Assembly: GCA_035942035.1 (NCBI GenBank)
Contig: DASZDK010000119.1
Span: forward strand, 1 to 26,447
DNA from: JAHWJR01 sp035942035
Lineage (GTDB): Bacteria; Actinomycetota; Acidimicrobiia; Acidimicrobiales; CADCSY01
Length of the DNA stretch: 26,447 nucleotides
Direction of reading: 5' to 3'
Part shown: piece by piece, positions 14,001 through 21,523 of the stretch
Numbering within the stretch: the first letter of the stretch is position 1
Layout: the number at the start of each line of letters is the position of its first letter
Translations under genes and position numbers: made by a program
The notes under the pieces: model-generated
The model's database searches: none
Told to the model about the DNA's origin: nothing
What the model saw: the letters and a program-made list of their open reading frames with translations, nothing else

Positions 14001-15679
14001 CCCTGCGGGTCCGCTGGCTGGGGCGCGTCGGCTACGACGAGGCCCAAGCCCTCCAGCGGAGCCTCGCCGCCTCCCGGGCGGACGACCACCTCCTCCTGCT
14101 CGAGCACCCATCGGTGTACACCCTCGGCGTCCGGGCCGACCTGGGTGACGTCCTCGTCCCGCCGGCGTCGGTGGGCGCGGAGCTGGTCCGCACCGATCGG
14201 GGGGGCGAGGTCACCTACCACGGGCCGGGCCAGCTGATCGGGTACCCGGTGCTCACCGTCCCCGGCCGGCGGGGCGGGGGCCTGGCCGACACCCGGGCCT
14301 ACGTCCGCTCGCTCGAGCGACTGGTGATCGACGTGCTGGGTGAGCTCGGCCTGGCCGGCGCCGGCCGGGACGATCGCCACCCCGGCGTGTGGGTGGGCGG
14401 AGCCAAGATCTGCGCCGTCGGGGTGCGCCTGGCCCGGGGTCGCTCCACCCACGGCTTCGCCCTCAACGTCGACCCCGACCTGTCGATGTTCGACCACATC
14501 GTCCCCTGCGGCATCCGCGATCTCGACAAGGACGTGACCTCTCTGGCGGCGCAAGGGATGCCGGCGACCATGCGCCAGGTGGTCGACGCCGTGGCCCGGC
14601 GGGCTGCGCAGCAGTGGGGCGCCGGGCGCAGCGAGCGCCAGGACGTGGCCTGGCCGTCGACCGGCGCCGACGTGTCGAGCCTGGGCGGGGTGCCGGCACC
14701 CGGCAGCGAGCCGGGCCCCGACGCCGGCACGCCGGTGCGCCTCGGCCGCCGGCTGGCCGCTGCCGGCGTCACCGACGGCTTGGCCGTGACCGAGCGCAAA
14801 CCGGCGTGGCTACGGGCGCCGGCCCGGATGGGTGACGACTACCTGGGGCTGCGGCGCACGATGCGGGGCCTGTCGCTGACCACCGTCTGCGAGGAGGCCG
14901 GTTGTCCGAACATCTACGAGTGCTGGGCCGACGGCACGGCCACCTTCATGATCAACGGCGCCCGCTGCACCCGGGCCTGCGGCTTTTGCCTGGTCGACAC
15001 CAGCCACCCGCTCCCGCCGGAGCCGGACGAGCCCGAGCGGGTGGCCGAGGCCGTGGGCCGGATGGGACTGGCCCACGCTGTGGTCACCGCCGTGGCTCGT
15101 GACGACCTGCCCGACGGCGGCGCCGCCGGCTTTGCCGAGACCGTCCGGGCCGTCCGCCGGCGGGTCCCCGGCTGTGCCGTGGAGGTCCTGATCCCCGACT
15201 GCAAGGGCGACCCCGAGGCCCTCGACGCCATCCTCGCCGTTCGCCCCGACGTGGTGAACCACAACCTGGAGACCGTGGCCCGCCTGCAGCGAGCGGTGCG
15301 CCCCTCCGGCGGCTACGCTCGGAGCCTCGCCGTGCTGGCCCGGGCCAAGGCGGCGGGGGCGGTGACCAAGTCGGGCCTGATCCTGGGGATGGGCGAGCGC
15401 GACGACGAGGTGGTGGGCGCCCTGGCCGACCTGCGGGGGGTGGGCGTCGACATCGTCACCATCGGCCAGTACCTCCGGCCCACCCGGTCCCACCTCCCGG
15501 TGACCCGCTGGGTGGAGCCGACCACCTTCGAGGCCCTGGCCCGGGCCGGCGAGGAGATGGGCATCGGCCACGTCGAGGCCTCGCCGCTGACCCGCTCCAG
15601 CTACCACGCCCGCCAGGCGGCCGAGTCGGTCACCGCTGACCCGGCGTGCGGGCCGGCGGCCCGGGCCCCGGTGGCCTGA
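13997..15679 (+). CDS. lipB-lipA: Bifunctional octanoyltransferase-lipoyl synthase (LipB-LipA fusion)
   Basis: 560 residues joining two lipoate-pathway enzymes that are normally separate. Residues 1-210 are LipB, which moves octanoate from acyl carrier protein to the E2 lysine. It has 'RGGEVTYHGPGQL' (His75), 'GGAKICAVGVR' (Lys137) and the acyl-thioester Cys171 in 'IVPCGIRDLDKDVTSL'. A Ser/Gly/Pro linker covers about 211-262. Residues 263-560 are LipA, the radical-SAM enzyme inserting two sulfurs. The auxiliary cluster cysteines are 298, 303 and 309 (CX4CX5C) and the SAM cluster cysteines are 324, 328 and 331 (CX3CX2C). The closing R-S-S-Y motif is in 'LTRSSYHARQA'. All key residues of both halves are present and no stop or frameshift separates them. 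GTG 13997 is the first start after sucB. Confidence 0.93.
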   Translation: MTLRVRWLGRVGYDEAQALQRSLAASRADDHLLLLEHPSVYTLGVRADLGDVLVPPASVGAELVRTDRGGEVTYHGPGQLIGYPVLTVPGRRGGGLADTRAYVRSLERLVIDVLGELGLAGAGRDDRHPGVWVGGAKICAVGVRLARGRSTHGFALNVDPDLSMFDHIVPCGIRDLDKDVTSLAAQGMPATMRQVVDAVARRAAQQWGAGRSERQDVAWPSTGADVSSLGGVPAPGSEPGPDAGTPVRLGRRLAAAGVTDGLAVTERKPAWLRAPARMGDDYLGLRRTMRGLSLTTVCEEAGCPNIYECWADGTATFMINGARCTRACGFCLVDTSHPLPPEPDEPERVAEAVGRMGLAHAVVTAVARDDLPDGGAAGFAETVRAVRRRVPGCAVEVLIPDCKGDPEALDAILAVRPDVVNHNLETVARLQRAVRPSGGYARSLAVLARAKAAGAVTKSGLILGMGERDDEVVGALADLRGVGVDIVTIGQYLRPTRSHLPVTRWVEPTTFEALARAGEEMGIGHVEASPLTRSSYHARQAAESVTADPACGPAARAPVA

Positions 15680-15687
15680 CCCGAGCC

Positions 15688-16284
15688 GTGGGCAAGACGT
15701 TCCCGAGCCTGAGCCCAAACCTGGCCGAGTTCATGGCCGCCTCGCCGGTGTTCTTCGTGGCCACCGCCCCGCTCGCCGCCGACGGCCACGTGAACGTCTC
15801 GCCCAAGGGCGGTGACACCCTCCGGGTGCTGGACGAGCGGACCGTCGCCTACCTCGACCTCACCGGCAGCGGGGCCGAGACCATGGCCCACCTGCGGGAG
15901 AACGCCAGGATCACCCTGATGGCGTGCGCCTTCGACGGGCCGCCCCGCATCGTTCGCCTCTACGGCACGGGGGAGGCGGTCCTGCCCGACGACACCCGCT
16001 TCGCCGATCTGGCGGCCCGCTTCCCCTCGCTGTCGGGGGTGCGCTCCGTGGTGGTGATGGCCCTGGAGCGGGTGTCGACCTCGTGTGGCTTCGGCGTCCC
16101 CCTCATGCGCGTCGAGGGAGAGCGCGACCTGCTCGAGGCGTGGGCGCGGCGCAAGGGGCCCGAGGGCATCGCCGCCTACCAGGCCGAGCGCAACGCCACC
16201 AGCATCGACGGGTTGCCGGCGGTCCCGCCGCCGGCTCAGGACGTCGCCGCCTCCGCGAAGGCGGACAGGGCCTCGTCGTCGTAG
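15688..16284 (+). CDS. Pyridoxamine 5'-phosphate oxidase-fold protein
   Basis: 198 residues from GTG 15688, eight bases after the lipBA stop, so it is likely the last gene of that operon. It reads 'LAEFMAASPVFFVATAPLAADGHVNVSPKGGDTLRVLDERTVAYLDLTGSGAETMAHLRENARITLM', the usual split-barrel flavin-binding layout. A family-like second half follows with 'RIVRLYGTGEAVL' and 'TSCGFGVPLM'. Members bind FMN or F420 and reduce varied substrates, and the substrate is not evident here. The low-complexity C-terminus (VPPPAQDVAASAKADRASSS) is antisense to the macrodomain gene over the last 49 bases. Confidence 0.85.
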   Translation: MGKTFPSLSPNLAEFMAASPVFFVATAPLAADGHVNVSPKGGDTLRVLDERTVAYLDLTGSGAETMAHLRENARITLMACAFDGPPRIVRLYGTGEAVLPDDTRFADLAARFPSLSGVRSVVVMALERVSTSCGFGVPLMRVEGERDLLEAWARRKGPEGIAAYQAERNATSIDGLPAVPPPAQDVAASAKADRASSS

Positions 16285-16748
16285 AGCACGAAGCGGACCT
16301 CGGCCACGGCGGTCACCGCCGAACGAACCGCCCCCACCGCCACCGGCGCCGCCAGGTGCAACGGGTAGCCGTAGATGCCGCAGGAGATGGCGGGGAAGGC
16401 CACGGTGGCCGCCCCCAGCTCGTCGGCCACCCGGAGGGACTCGGTGTGGCACGAGGCCAAGAGGCCGGAGCGGTCGACGCTCTTGGCGTACACCGGCCCC
16501 ACGGTGTGGATGACCCACCGGGCCGGGAGTCGCCCGCCGGTGGTGGCCACCGCCTGGCCGGTGGGTAGGCCATCGGGGAAGCGCTCCTCGCGCAGGCGCC
16601 GGCACTCCTGGAGGATCTCCGGGCCGCCCTTGCGGTGGATGGCCCCGTCGACGCCACCGCCGCCGAGCAGCGACGAGTTGGCGGCGTTGACCACGGCATC
16701 CACGTCCTGGGCGGTGATGTCGCCCCGCACCACCCGGACCTGCGCCAT
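16236..16748 (-). CDS. Macrodomain protein (ADP-ribose / O-acetyl-ADP-ribose hydrolase type)
   Basis: 170 residues, a stand-alone macrodomain. 'VVRGDITAQDVDAVVNAANSSLLGGGGVDGAIHRKGG' carries the ADP-ribose-binding Asp and the Asn-Ala-Ala-Asn / GGGGVDGAI loop of the MacroD class. 'PTGQAVATTGGRLPARWVIHTVGPVY' and 'FPAISCGIYGYPLHLAAPVA' complete the fold. Relatives remove ADP-ribose from proteins or deacetylate O-acetyl-ADP-ribose. ATG 16748 is preceded on the minus strand by CAAGAT six bases upstream, a weak version of the leaderless promoter. Tail-to-tail overlap with the PPOX gene of 49 bases; divergent from the M24 peptidase. Confidence 0.94.
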   Translation of the reverse strand: MAQVRVVRGDITAQDVDAVVNAANSSLLGGGGVDGAIHRKGGPEILQECRRLREERFPDGLPTGQAVATTGGRLPARWVIHTVGPVYAKSVDRSGLLASCHTESLRVADELGAATVAFPAISCGIYGYPLHLAAPVAVGAVRSAVTAVAEVRFVLYDDEALSAFAEAATS

Positions 16749-16833
16749 GCCCCCATCTTGTCCGCTGGCTCGCCGTGGCCGGTGATGGATCGGACGAAGA
16801 ACACGAGCGGCCGAGGCGAGGGGTTGGGCGCCG

Positions 16834-16839
16834 TAGCGT
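16834..16839 (+). promoter_or_regulatory. -10 element of the leaderless M24 peptidase gene
   Basis: TAGCGT, 7 nt, then ATG 16847. No recognisable -35. The space between 16749 and this site otherwise holds nothing recognisable. Confidence 0.5.
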
Positions 16840-16846
16840 GGGAGCG

Positions 16847-17941
16847 ATGTACGCCCAGCGCCTGGACCGCGTCCGCCGCCGCATGGACGAACTCGGTGTC
16901 GACGTGCTGTTGCTGTCGATCGGCGCCGACCTGCCTTACCTGACCGGGTACCGGGCCATGCCCCTGGAGCGCCTGACCATGCTCGTGGTGCCCGCCGGTG
17001 ACGACGCCACCCTGGTGGTGCCCCGCCTGGAGGCGCCGCGGGTGGTCGAGCGCCCCGAGGTGTTCACGGTGCGTGCGTGGGAGGAGACCGAGGACCCCGT
17101 CTCCCTGGTGGCGGGGCTCGCCGGCCGCGCCCGCACCCTGGCGGTGGGCGACCGGACCTGGGCCCGGGTGGTGCTCGACCTCCAGGCACGGCTCACCGCC
17201 GCCTCGTGGCGGCCGGGGAGCGAGGTGGTGGGCCCCCTGCGGGCGGTCAAGGACGCCGCCGAGGTCGAGTCGCTGCGCCGGGCGTCGGCCGCCGCCGACG
17301 AGGTGGCCCTCCAACTCCAGGCCGGCGACGTGCCCCTGGTCGGGCGAACCGAGGGCGAGGTGTCGGCCGACCTGGGCCGGCGCCTGGTCGCCGCCGGCCA
17401 CGCCGAGGTCAACTTCGCCATCGTCGCCGCCGGCGCCAACGCCGCCAGCCCTCACCACCAGCCCGGTGGCCGCGTCATCGAGCGGGGGGAGGTGGTGCTG
17501 TGCGACTTCGGGGGCACCATGCCCGACGGCTACTGCTCCGACATGACCCGCTGCGTGGTCACCGGCGAGCCGCCGGCGCAGCTCCGTGAGGTCCACGCCG
17601 TGCTCGAGCGGGCCCAGGCGGCGGCGGTGGACGCCGCTGTGGTGGGAGCGGCGTGCGAGGAGGTCGACGCCGTGGCCCGGCGCCACATCGCCGACGCCGG
17701 CTACGGCGACCACTTCATCCACCGCACCGGCCACGGCATCGGCCTGGAGGAGCACGAGGACCCCTACCTGGTGGTGGGCAACCCCGAATCCCTGGTGCCC
17801 GGCCACGCCTTCTCCGTCGAGCCCGGCATCTACCTCGACGGGCGCTTCGGCGTCCGCATCGAGGACATCGTGGTGGCCACCGCCGATGGGCCCCGGCCGC
17901 TCAACCGCGCTCCCCACGGCCTGGCCGTGGTGGAGGCCTGA
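16847..17941 (+). CDS. M24-family Xaa-Pro peptidase
   Basis: 364 residues. The N-terminal creatinase-like domain is 'RMDELGVDVLLLSIGADLPYLTGYRAMPLERLTMLVV'. The pita-bread catalytic domain includes 'AAGANAASPHHQPGGRVIERGEVVLCDFGGTMPDGYCSDMTRCVV', whose Asp residues are metal ligands. 'HRTGHGIGLEEHEDPYLV' supplies the His ligand, and 'FSVEPGIYLDGRFGVRIEDIVV' the two Glu ligands. All five expected ligands are present, so it should be active on proline-containing peptides. The start at 16847 is chosen from the TAGCGT-7-ATG layout. The SDR gene begins 10 bases after the stop and is probably co-transcribed. Confidence 0.93.
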   Translation: MYAQRLDRVRRRMDELGVDVLLLSIGADLPYLTGYRAMPLERLTMLVVPAGDDATLVVPRLEAPRVVERPEVFTVRAWEETEDPVSLVAGLAGRARTLAVGDRTWARVVLDLQARLTAASWRPGSEVVGPLRAVKDAAEVESLRRASAAADEVALQLQAGDVPLVGRTEGEVSADLGRRLVAAGHAEVNFAIVAAGANAASPHHQPGGRVIERGEVVLCDFGGTMPDGYCSDMTRCVVTGEPPAQLREVHAVLERAQAAAVDAAVVGAACEEVDAVARRHIADAGYGDHFIHRTGHGIGLEEHEDPYLVVGNPESLVPGHAFSVEPGIYLDGRFGVRIEDIVVATADGPRPLNRAPHGLAVVEA

Positions 17942-17951
17942 GGTCGGGACG

Positions 17952-18683
17952 GTGGACCTGGGACTGGCCGGCCGGGTGGCGCTGGTGACAGCCGCCTCTC
18001 GGGGGCTCGGACGGGCCTCGGCCGAGGCCCTCGCCGCCGAGGGGGCAGCGGTGGTGATCTGCGCCCGGGGCCGCGAGGCGCTCGAGGACACGGTACGAGC
18101 CATCACCGAGGCCGGCGGCACCGCGGTGGCCGTCGCTGCCGACGTGACCGACCCGGCCGTTCCCGAGCGGCTGGTGCAGGCGACCGTCGGGCGCTTCCAC
18201 CGCCTCGACGTGGTCGTGGCCAACGCCGGCGGCCCTCCGCCGGCCCGGGCCCTGGAGGTCGACGACGACGCCGTGAGGGCCGCCCTCGAGGCGAACCTGC
18301 TCACCTCGGTGCGCCTGGTGCAGGCCGCCGTGCCCCACCTGCGGGCCGGAGGCTGGGGCCGGATCTGTTGCATCACCTCGGTGGCGGTCCGCCAGCCCAT
18401 CCCCGGGCTGGCGCTGTCCAACACCGCCCGGGCCGGGCTGTGGGGGTGGGCCAAGACCGCCGCGGCCGACCTGTTCGCCGACGGCATCACCCTCAACCTC
18501 GCCTGCCCCGGGCTCCACGCCACCGACCGGGTGGAGGCGCTGGGCAAGGACACCACCTCGGGGCCGCTGGGCGACCCGGCCGACTTCGGCCGGGTGGTGG
18601 CCTTCCTGTGCTCGGAGCCCGCCGGCTTCGTCAGTGGCGTGGCTCTCGGCGTCGACGGCGCCACTGTGGCCGGCCTGCTGTAG
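17952..18683 (+). CDS. SDR-family oxidoreductase with altered catalytic residues
   Basis: 243 residues from GTG 17952. The NAD(P) motif TAASRGLG is near residues 13-20, 'ADVTD' at about 63-67 and 'VVVANAGG' at about 87-94. The catalytic region reads 'CCITSVAVRQPIPGLALSNTARAGLWGWAKTAAADL'. Ser143 is in place, but the position of the catalytic Tyr is Ser156 and that of the Lys is Arg160 (SNTAR instead of YxxxK). This variant occurs in a recognisable subset of proteins annotated as 3-oxoacyl-ACP reductases. The chemistry is therefore doubtful: a different general acid, or a binding rather than catalytic role. It closes with 'FLCSEPAGFVSGVALGVDGA'. Confidence 0.88.
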   Translation: MDLGLAGRVALVTAASRGLGRASAEALAAEGAAVVICARGREALEDTVRAITEAGGTAVAVAADVTDPAVPERLVQATVGRFHRLDVVVANAGGPPPARALEVDDDAVRAALEANLLTSVRLVQAAVPHLRAGGWGRICCITSVAVRQPIPGLALSNTARAGLWGWAKTAAADLFADGITLNLACPGLHATDRVEALGKDTTSGPLGDPADFGRVVAFLCSEPAGFVSGVALGVDGATVAGLL

Positions 18684-18744
18684 CGCGGCTTCCTGCTCTG
18701 CCGGCGAACCGACCGGCGATCCGCCCGCTTCGGCCACGCCCCGG

Positions 18745-18750
18745 TACCGT
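18745..18750 (+). promoter_or_regulatory. -10 element of a leaderless membrane-protein gene
   Basis: TACCGT, 7 nt, then GTG 18758. This decides the start against the longer open frame, which begins within the SDR gene. Confidence 0.5.
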
Positions 18751-18757
18751 CGCCGCC

Positions 18758-19642
18758 GTGATCCGCCTGGACGCCGCCACCGTGCTCCTGCAGTGGGCCG
18801 TCGGTGGGCTGTTCTTCGGCTGGGTCACCACCCGGCGGAGAGAGGTCGGGGTCGGCTACGGGTGGCTCATCCGTGGCACCTACCTGGCGCTGGCCGCGGG
18901 TTCGCTGGCGGCGGCGGTCGTGCTGGGCCCCGTGCCCGGGCGCGACCTGGCCACGGCGGGCGTCATCAGCGCCACCGCCACCGCCCTGGTCGTGTCCGTG
19001 CTGCGCCGCCGGGCGGGCGTCGCTGGCGAGCGGGCCCGCCGCCAGCGCACGTCCGCCCGCGTGGGTGCCATGACCGGGGACGCCGGCGGCGGGGACGCCG
19101 GCGGGCCCGGAGCTTCCTCCGAGCCAGCTGCCGGCACGACGCCGGCCGAGTTCCCCCCGGTGCTCGACCTCGTCGCGCCCGTGGTCGGAGTCGTCGGCTT
19201 GGTCGTCGCCGGCTTGGCCGCCGGTGGTGACCCCGCCCTCGCCGTGGTGCGCACGCTGGTCGGCGCCGCCTTCCTCGGAGCGGTGAGCGATGCCATGCTG
19301 CTCGGCCACTGGTACCTGGTGCAGCCGGGTCTTCACCGGGGCCCGCTGCGGGAACTGGTGCGCTGGCTCACCGCCCTGTGGGCCGTGGAGGTCGGCGTGC
19401 TGCTCGTCCCCCCGGGCATGGTCTCGGTGCTCACCGGCGCCATCGACGACGGGTACAACGGCATCCTCGGATGGTTCTGGCTGGCGTGCGCGGTGATGAC
19501 CATCGTGCTGTGCCTGGTCACCCGGGCAGCGCTGAAGGAGCGCTTCTACTCGGCGGTCATGGCCGCCACCGGCCTGCTCTACCTGGCCATCGTCACCGTG
19601 TTCGGGACCGACCTGGTGGCCCGGGCCGTGCTCGCCCCCTGA
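18758..19642 (+). CDS. Polytopic membrane protein of unknown function
   Basis: 294 residues with about eight hydrophobic spans. Three lie in the first 85 residues ('TVLLQWAVGGLFFGWVTT', 'YLALAAGSLAAAVVLG', 'TAGVISATATALVVSVL'). A basic then Gly/Ala/Pro-rich loop follows (about 86-130). Five more spans come after: 'LVAPVVGVVGLVVAGLAAGG', 'LVGAAFLGAVSDAMLLGHWYLV', 'LTALWAVEVGVLLVPPGMVSVL', 'ILGWFWLACAVMTIVLCLV' and 'AVMAATGLLYLAIVTVFG'. The 'DAMLLGHWYLVQPGL' segment looks conserved, but I cannot name a family. It sits just before the NAGGN genes; a role with them is speculation. Confidence 0.8.
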   Translation: MIRLDAATVLLQWAVGGLFFGWVTTRRREVGVGYGWLIRGTYLALAAGSLAAAVVLGPVPGRDLATAGVISATATALVVSVLRRRAGVAGERARRQRTSARVGAMTGDAGGGDAGGPGASSEPAAGTTPAEFPPVLDLVAPVVGVVGLVVAGLAAGGDPALAVVRTLVGAAFLGAVSDAMLLGHWYLVQPGLHRGPLRELVRWLTALWAVEVGVLLVPPGMVSVLTGAIDDGYNGILGWFWLACAVMTIVLCLVTRAALKERFYSAVMAATGLLYLAIVTVFGTDLVARAVLAP

Positions 19643-19653
19643 GGGCTCGGGGA

Positions 19654-19677
19654 CCGGGCCGATGCCGTCGGGCCCGG
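19654..19677 (+). terminator. Weak GC hairpin after the membrane-protein gene
   Basis: CCGGGCC (19654-19660) and GGCCCGG (19671-19677) can pair across a 10-nt loop, 12 bases after the stop. There is no T-run. It may end the membrane-protein transcript before asnO. Confidence 0.3.
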
Positions 19678-19713
19678 AATGCCGGAGTCCGTGGGGGAGG
19701 TCGGTCGTCCGGC

Positions 19714-19719
19714 TACGGT
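19714..19719 (+). promoter_or_regulatory. Candidate -10 element of asnO
   Basis: TACGGT followed by 10 nt and ATG 19730. The spacing is longer than the 7 nt seen elsewhere here, so the transcript would carry only about three untranslated bases. A GTG at 19719 lies in another frame. Confidence 0.4.
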
Positions 19720-19729
19720 GGGCGCTGAC

Positions 19730-21523
19730 ATGTGCGGTTTTGCCGGGGAGCTCCGTCTCGACGGGGCGACCGCCGATGTGGGTGCGGTCGTCCGCATGGC
19801 GACCACCATGAAGCACCGGGGCCCTGACGGGAGCGGGGTGTGGGCGTCGGGCGCCGTGGCCCTCGGGCACCAGCGGCTCAGCGTCATCGACCTGTCGACT
19901 CTCTCGGCCCAACCCATGGTCGATCGCGAGCTGGGGCTCGCCATCGTGTTCAACGGGTGCATCTACAACTACCCCGAGCTGCGCCAGCAGCTGGTTGCCG
20001 AGGGTGAGCGTTTCATCTCGGACGGCGACACCGAGGTGATCCTGCGCGCCTACCGGTGTTGGGGACTGGACTTCGTCGACCGCCTCCAGGGCATGTTCGC
20101 CTTCTGCATCGTCGAGACCGACACCGGACGGGCGGTGCTGGTGCGCGACCGGCTGGGGATCAAGCCGCTGTACCTGAACGAGTCGCGGACCAGCCTGCGC
20201 TTCGCCTCCACCCTGCCGGCGCTCGTGGCCGGCGGTGACGTCGACACGTCGATCGACACCGTGGCCCTGCACCATTACCTGAGCTTCCACTCGGTCGTGC
20301 CGCCGCCGCGGACCATCCTGAAGGGGGTGCGCAAGCTCCCCCCGGCCACGGTGCTGGTGGTCGAGCCGGACGGCACCCGCCGCACCCGCCGGTACTGGAG
20401 CGTGCGTCACGAGCGCCATCCCGACCACGCCGCCATGACCGAGCGGGACTGGCAGGACGCCGTGCTGGCCTCGCTCCGGGCCGCCGTCGAGCGTCGGCTC
20501 GTCTCCGACGTGCCCGTGGGGGTGCTGCTGTCGGGTGGGCTCGACTCCAGCCTCATCGTCGGCCTGCTGGCCGAGGCCGGGGCCACGGGCCTCACCACCT
20601 TCAGCGTCGGCTTCGAGTCAGCCGGCGGGCTGGCGGGCAACGAGTTCCGCTACAGCGACATCGTGGCCAAGACCTTCGCCACCGACCACCATCAGCTCCG
20701 CATCGACGACCGGAACCTCCTGCCGGCGCTGGAGGGAACCGTCGCTGCCATGAGCGAGCCCATGGTGAGCCACGACGCCGTCGGCTTCTACCTCCTGTCC
20801 CAGGAGGTCAGCCGCCACGTCAAGGTGGTCCAGTCGGGGCAGGGTGCCGACGAGGTGTTCGCCGGCTACCACTGGTACCCGCCCCTGGCGGGCGTCGATC
20901 CCGGGGATGCGGGTGGCACCCTCGACGCCTACGCCACCGCGTTCTTCGACCGGTCCCACGACGAGGTGTCGGCGCTGCTGTCCCCCGAGTGGCGCCTCGA
21001 CGAGGACGCCAGCCGCCTGCTCGTGGCCGAGCACCTGGCCGGCCCCGGCGCCGCCACGGCCGTCGACCGCGCGCTGCGCCTCGACACCGAGGTCATGCTG
21101 GTCGACGACCCGGTGAAGCGGGTCGACAACATGACCATGGCCTGGGGCCTCGAGGCCCGGGTGCCGTTCCTCGACCACGAGGTGGTGGAGCTGGCGGCCG
21201 CCTGCCCGCCGGAGCTCAAGCTGGCGGCGGGCGGCAAGGGCGTGCTGAAGGCCGCCGCCCGGCGGATCATCCCCAACGAGGTCATCGACCGCCCCAAGGG
21301 CTACTTCCCGGTGCCCGCACTCACGCATCTGCAGGGCCGGGCCCTCGACCTGGTCGAGGAGGCCCTGAGGGATCCGGCGGGCAAGGAGCGGGGCCTGTTC
21401 CGCCCCGAGGCTGTGGCCGCCCTTCTCGATGCTCCCAACGAACGGTTGACGCCCCTGGGCGGCAACACGCTGTGGCAGCTCGGCCTGCTCGAGCTGTGGT
21501 TGCAGAACCACGGGGTGACGTGA
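19730..21523 (+). CDS. asnO: N-acetylglutaminylglutamine amidotransferase (AsnB-like)
   Basis: 597 residues. The start is fixed at ATG 19730 because Cys2 in 'MCGFAGELRL' must become the N-terminal nucleophile of the glutaminase domain. Glutaminase features follow: 'KHRGPDGSGVW', 'ALGHQRLSVIDLS', 'VFNGCIYNYPELR', 'GDTEVIL'. The synthetase half has the pyrophosphate loop SGGLDSS (residues 268-274), then 'SGQGADEVFAGY' and 'RVDNMTMAWGLEARVPFLDHEVVELA'. Together with the next two genes it matches the TIGR03104 member of the osmolyte trio, which amidates N-acetylglutaminylglutamine to NAGGN. The stop overlaps the ngg GTG (GTGA). Asparagine synthase itself is the alternative, but the context argues strongly against it. 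Confidence 0.92.
   Translation: MCGFAGELRLDGATADVGAVVRMATTMKHRGPDGSGVWASGAVALGHQRLSVIDLSTLSAQPMVDRELGLAIVFNGCIYNYPELRQQLVAEGERFISDGDTEVILRAYRCWGLDFVDRLQGMFAFCIVETDTGRAVLVRDRLGIKPLYLNESRTSLRFASTLPALVAGGDVDTSIDTVALHHYLSFHSVVPPPRTILKGVRKLPPATVLVVEPDGTRRTRRYWSVRHERHPDHAAMTERDWQDAVLASLRAAVERRLVSDVPVGVLLSGGLDSSLIVGLLAEAGATGLTTFSVGFESAGGLAGNEFRYSDIVAKTFATDHHQLRIDDRNLLPALEGTVAAMSEPMVSHDAVGFYLLSQEVSRHVKVVQSGQGADEVFAGYHWYPPLAGVDPGDAGGTLDAYATAFFDRSHDEVSALLSPEWRLDEDASRLLVAEHLAGPGAATAVDRALRLDTEVMLVDDPVKRVDNMTMAWGLEARVPFLDHEVVELAAACPPELKLAAGGKGVLKAAARRIIPNEVIDRPKGYFPVPALTHLQGRALDLVEEALRDPAGKERGLFRPEAVAALLDAPNERLTPLGGNTLWQLGLLELWLQNHGVT

Noticed and set aside
16313..20428. A 1371-codon open frame on the minus strand
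   Set aside because: It lies opposite M24, SDR, membrane-protein and asnO genes with clear family motifs. Its His/Gly/Arg/Gln-rich translation has no fold-like pattern; it is a product of high GC.
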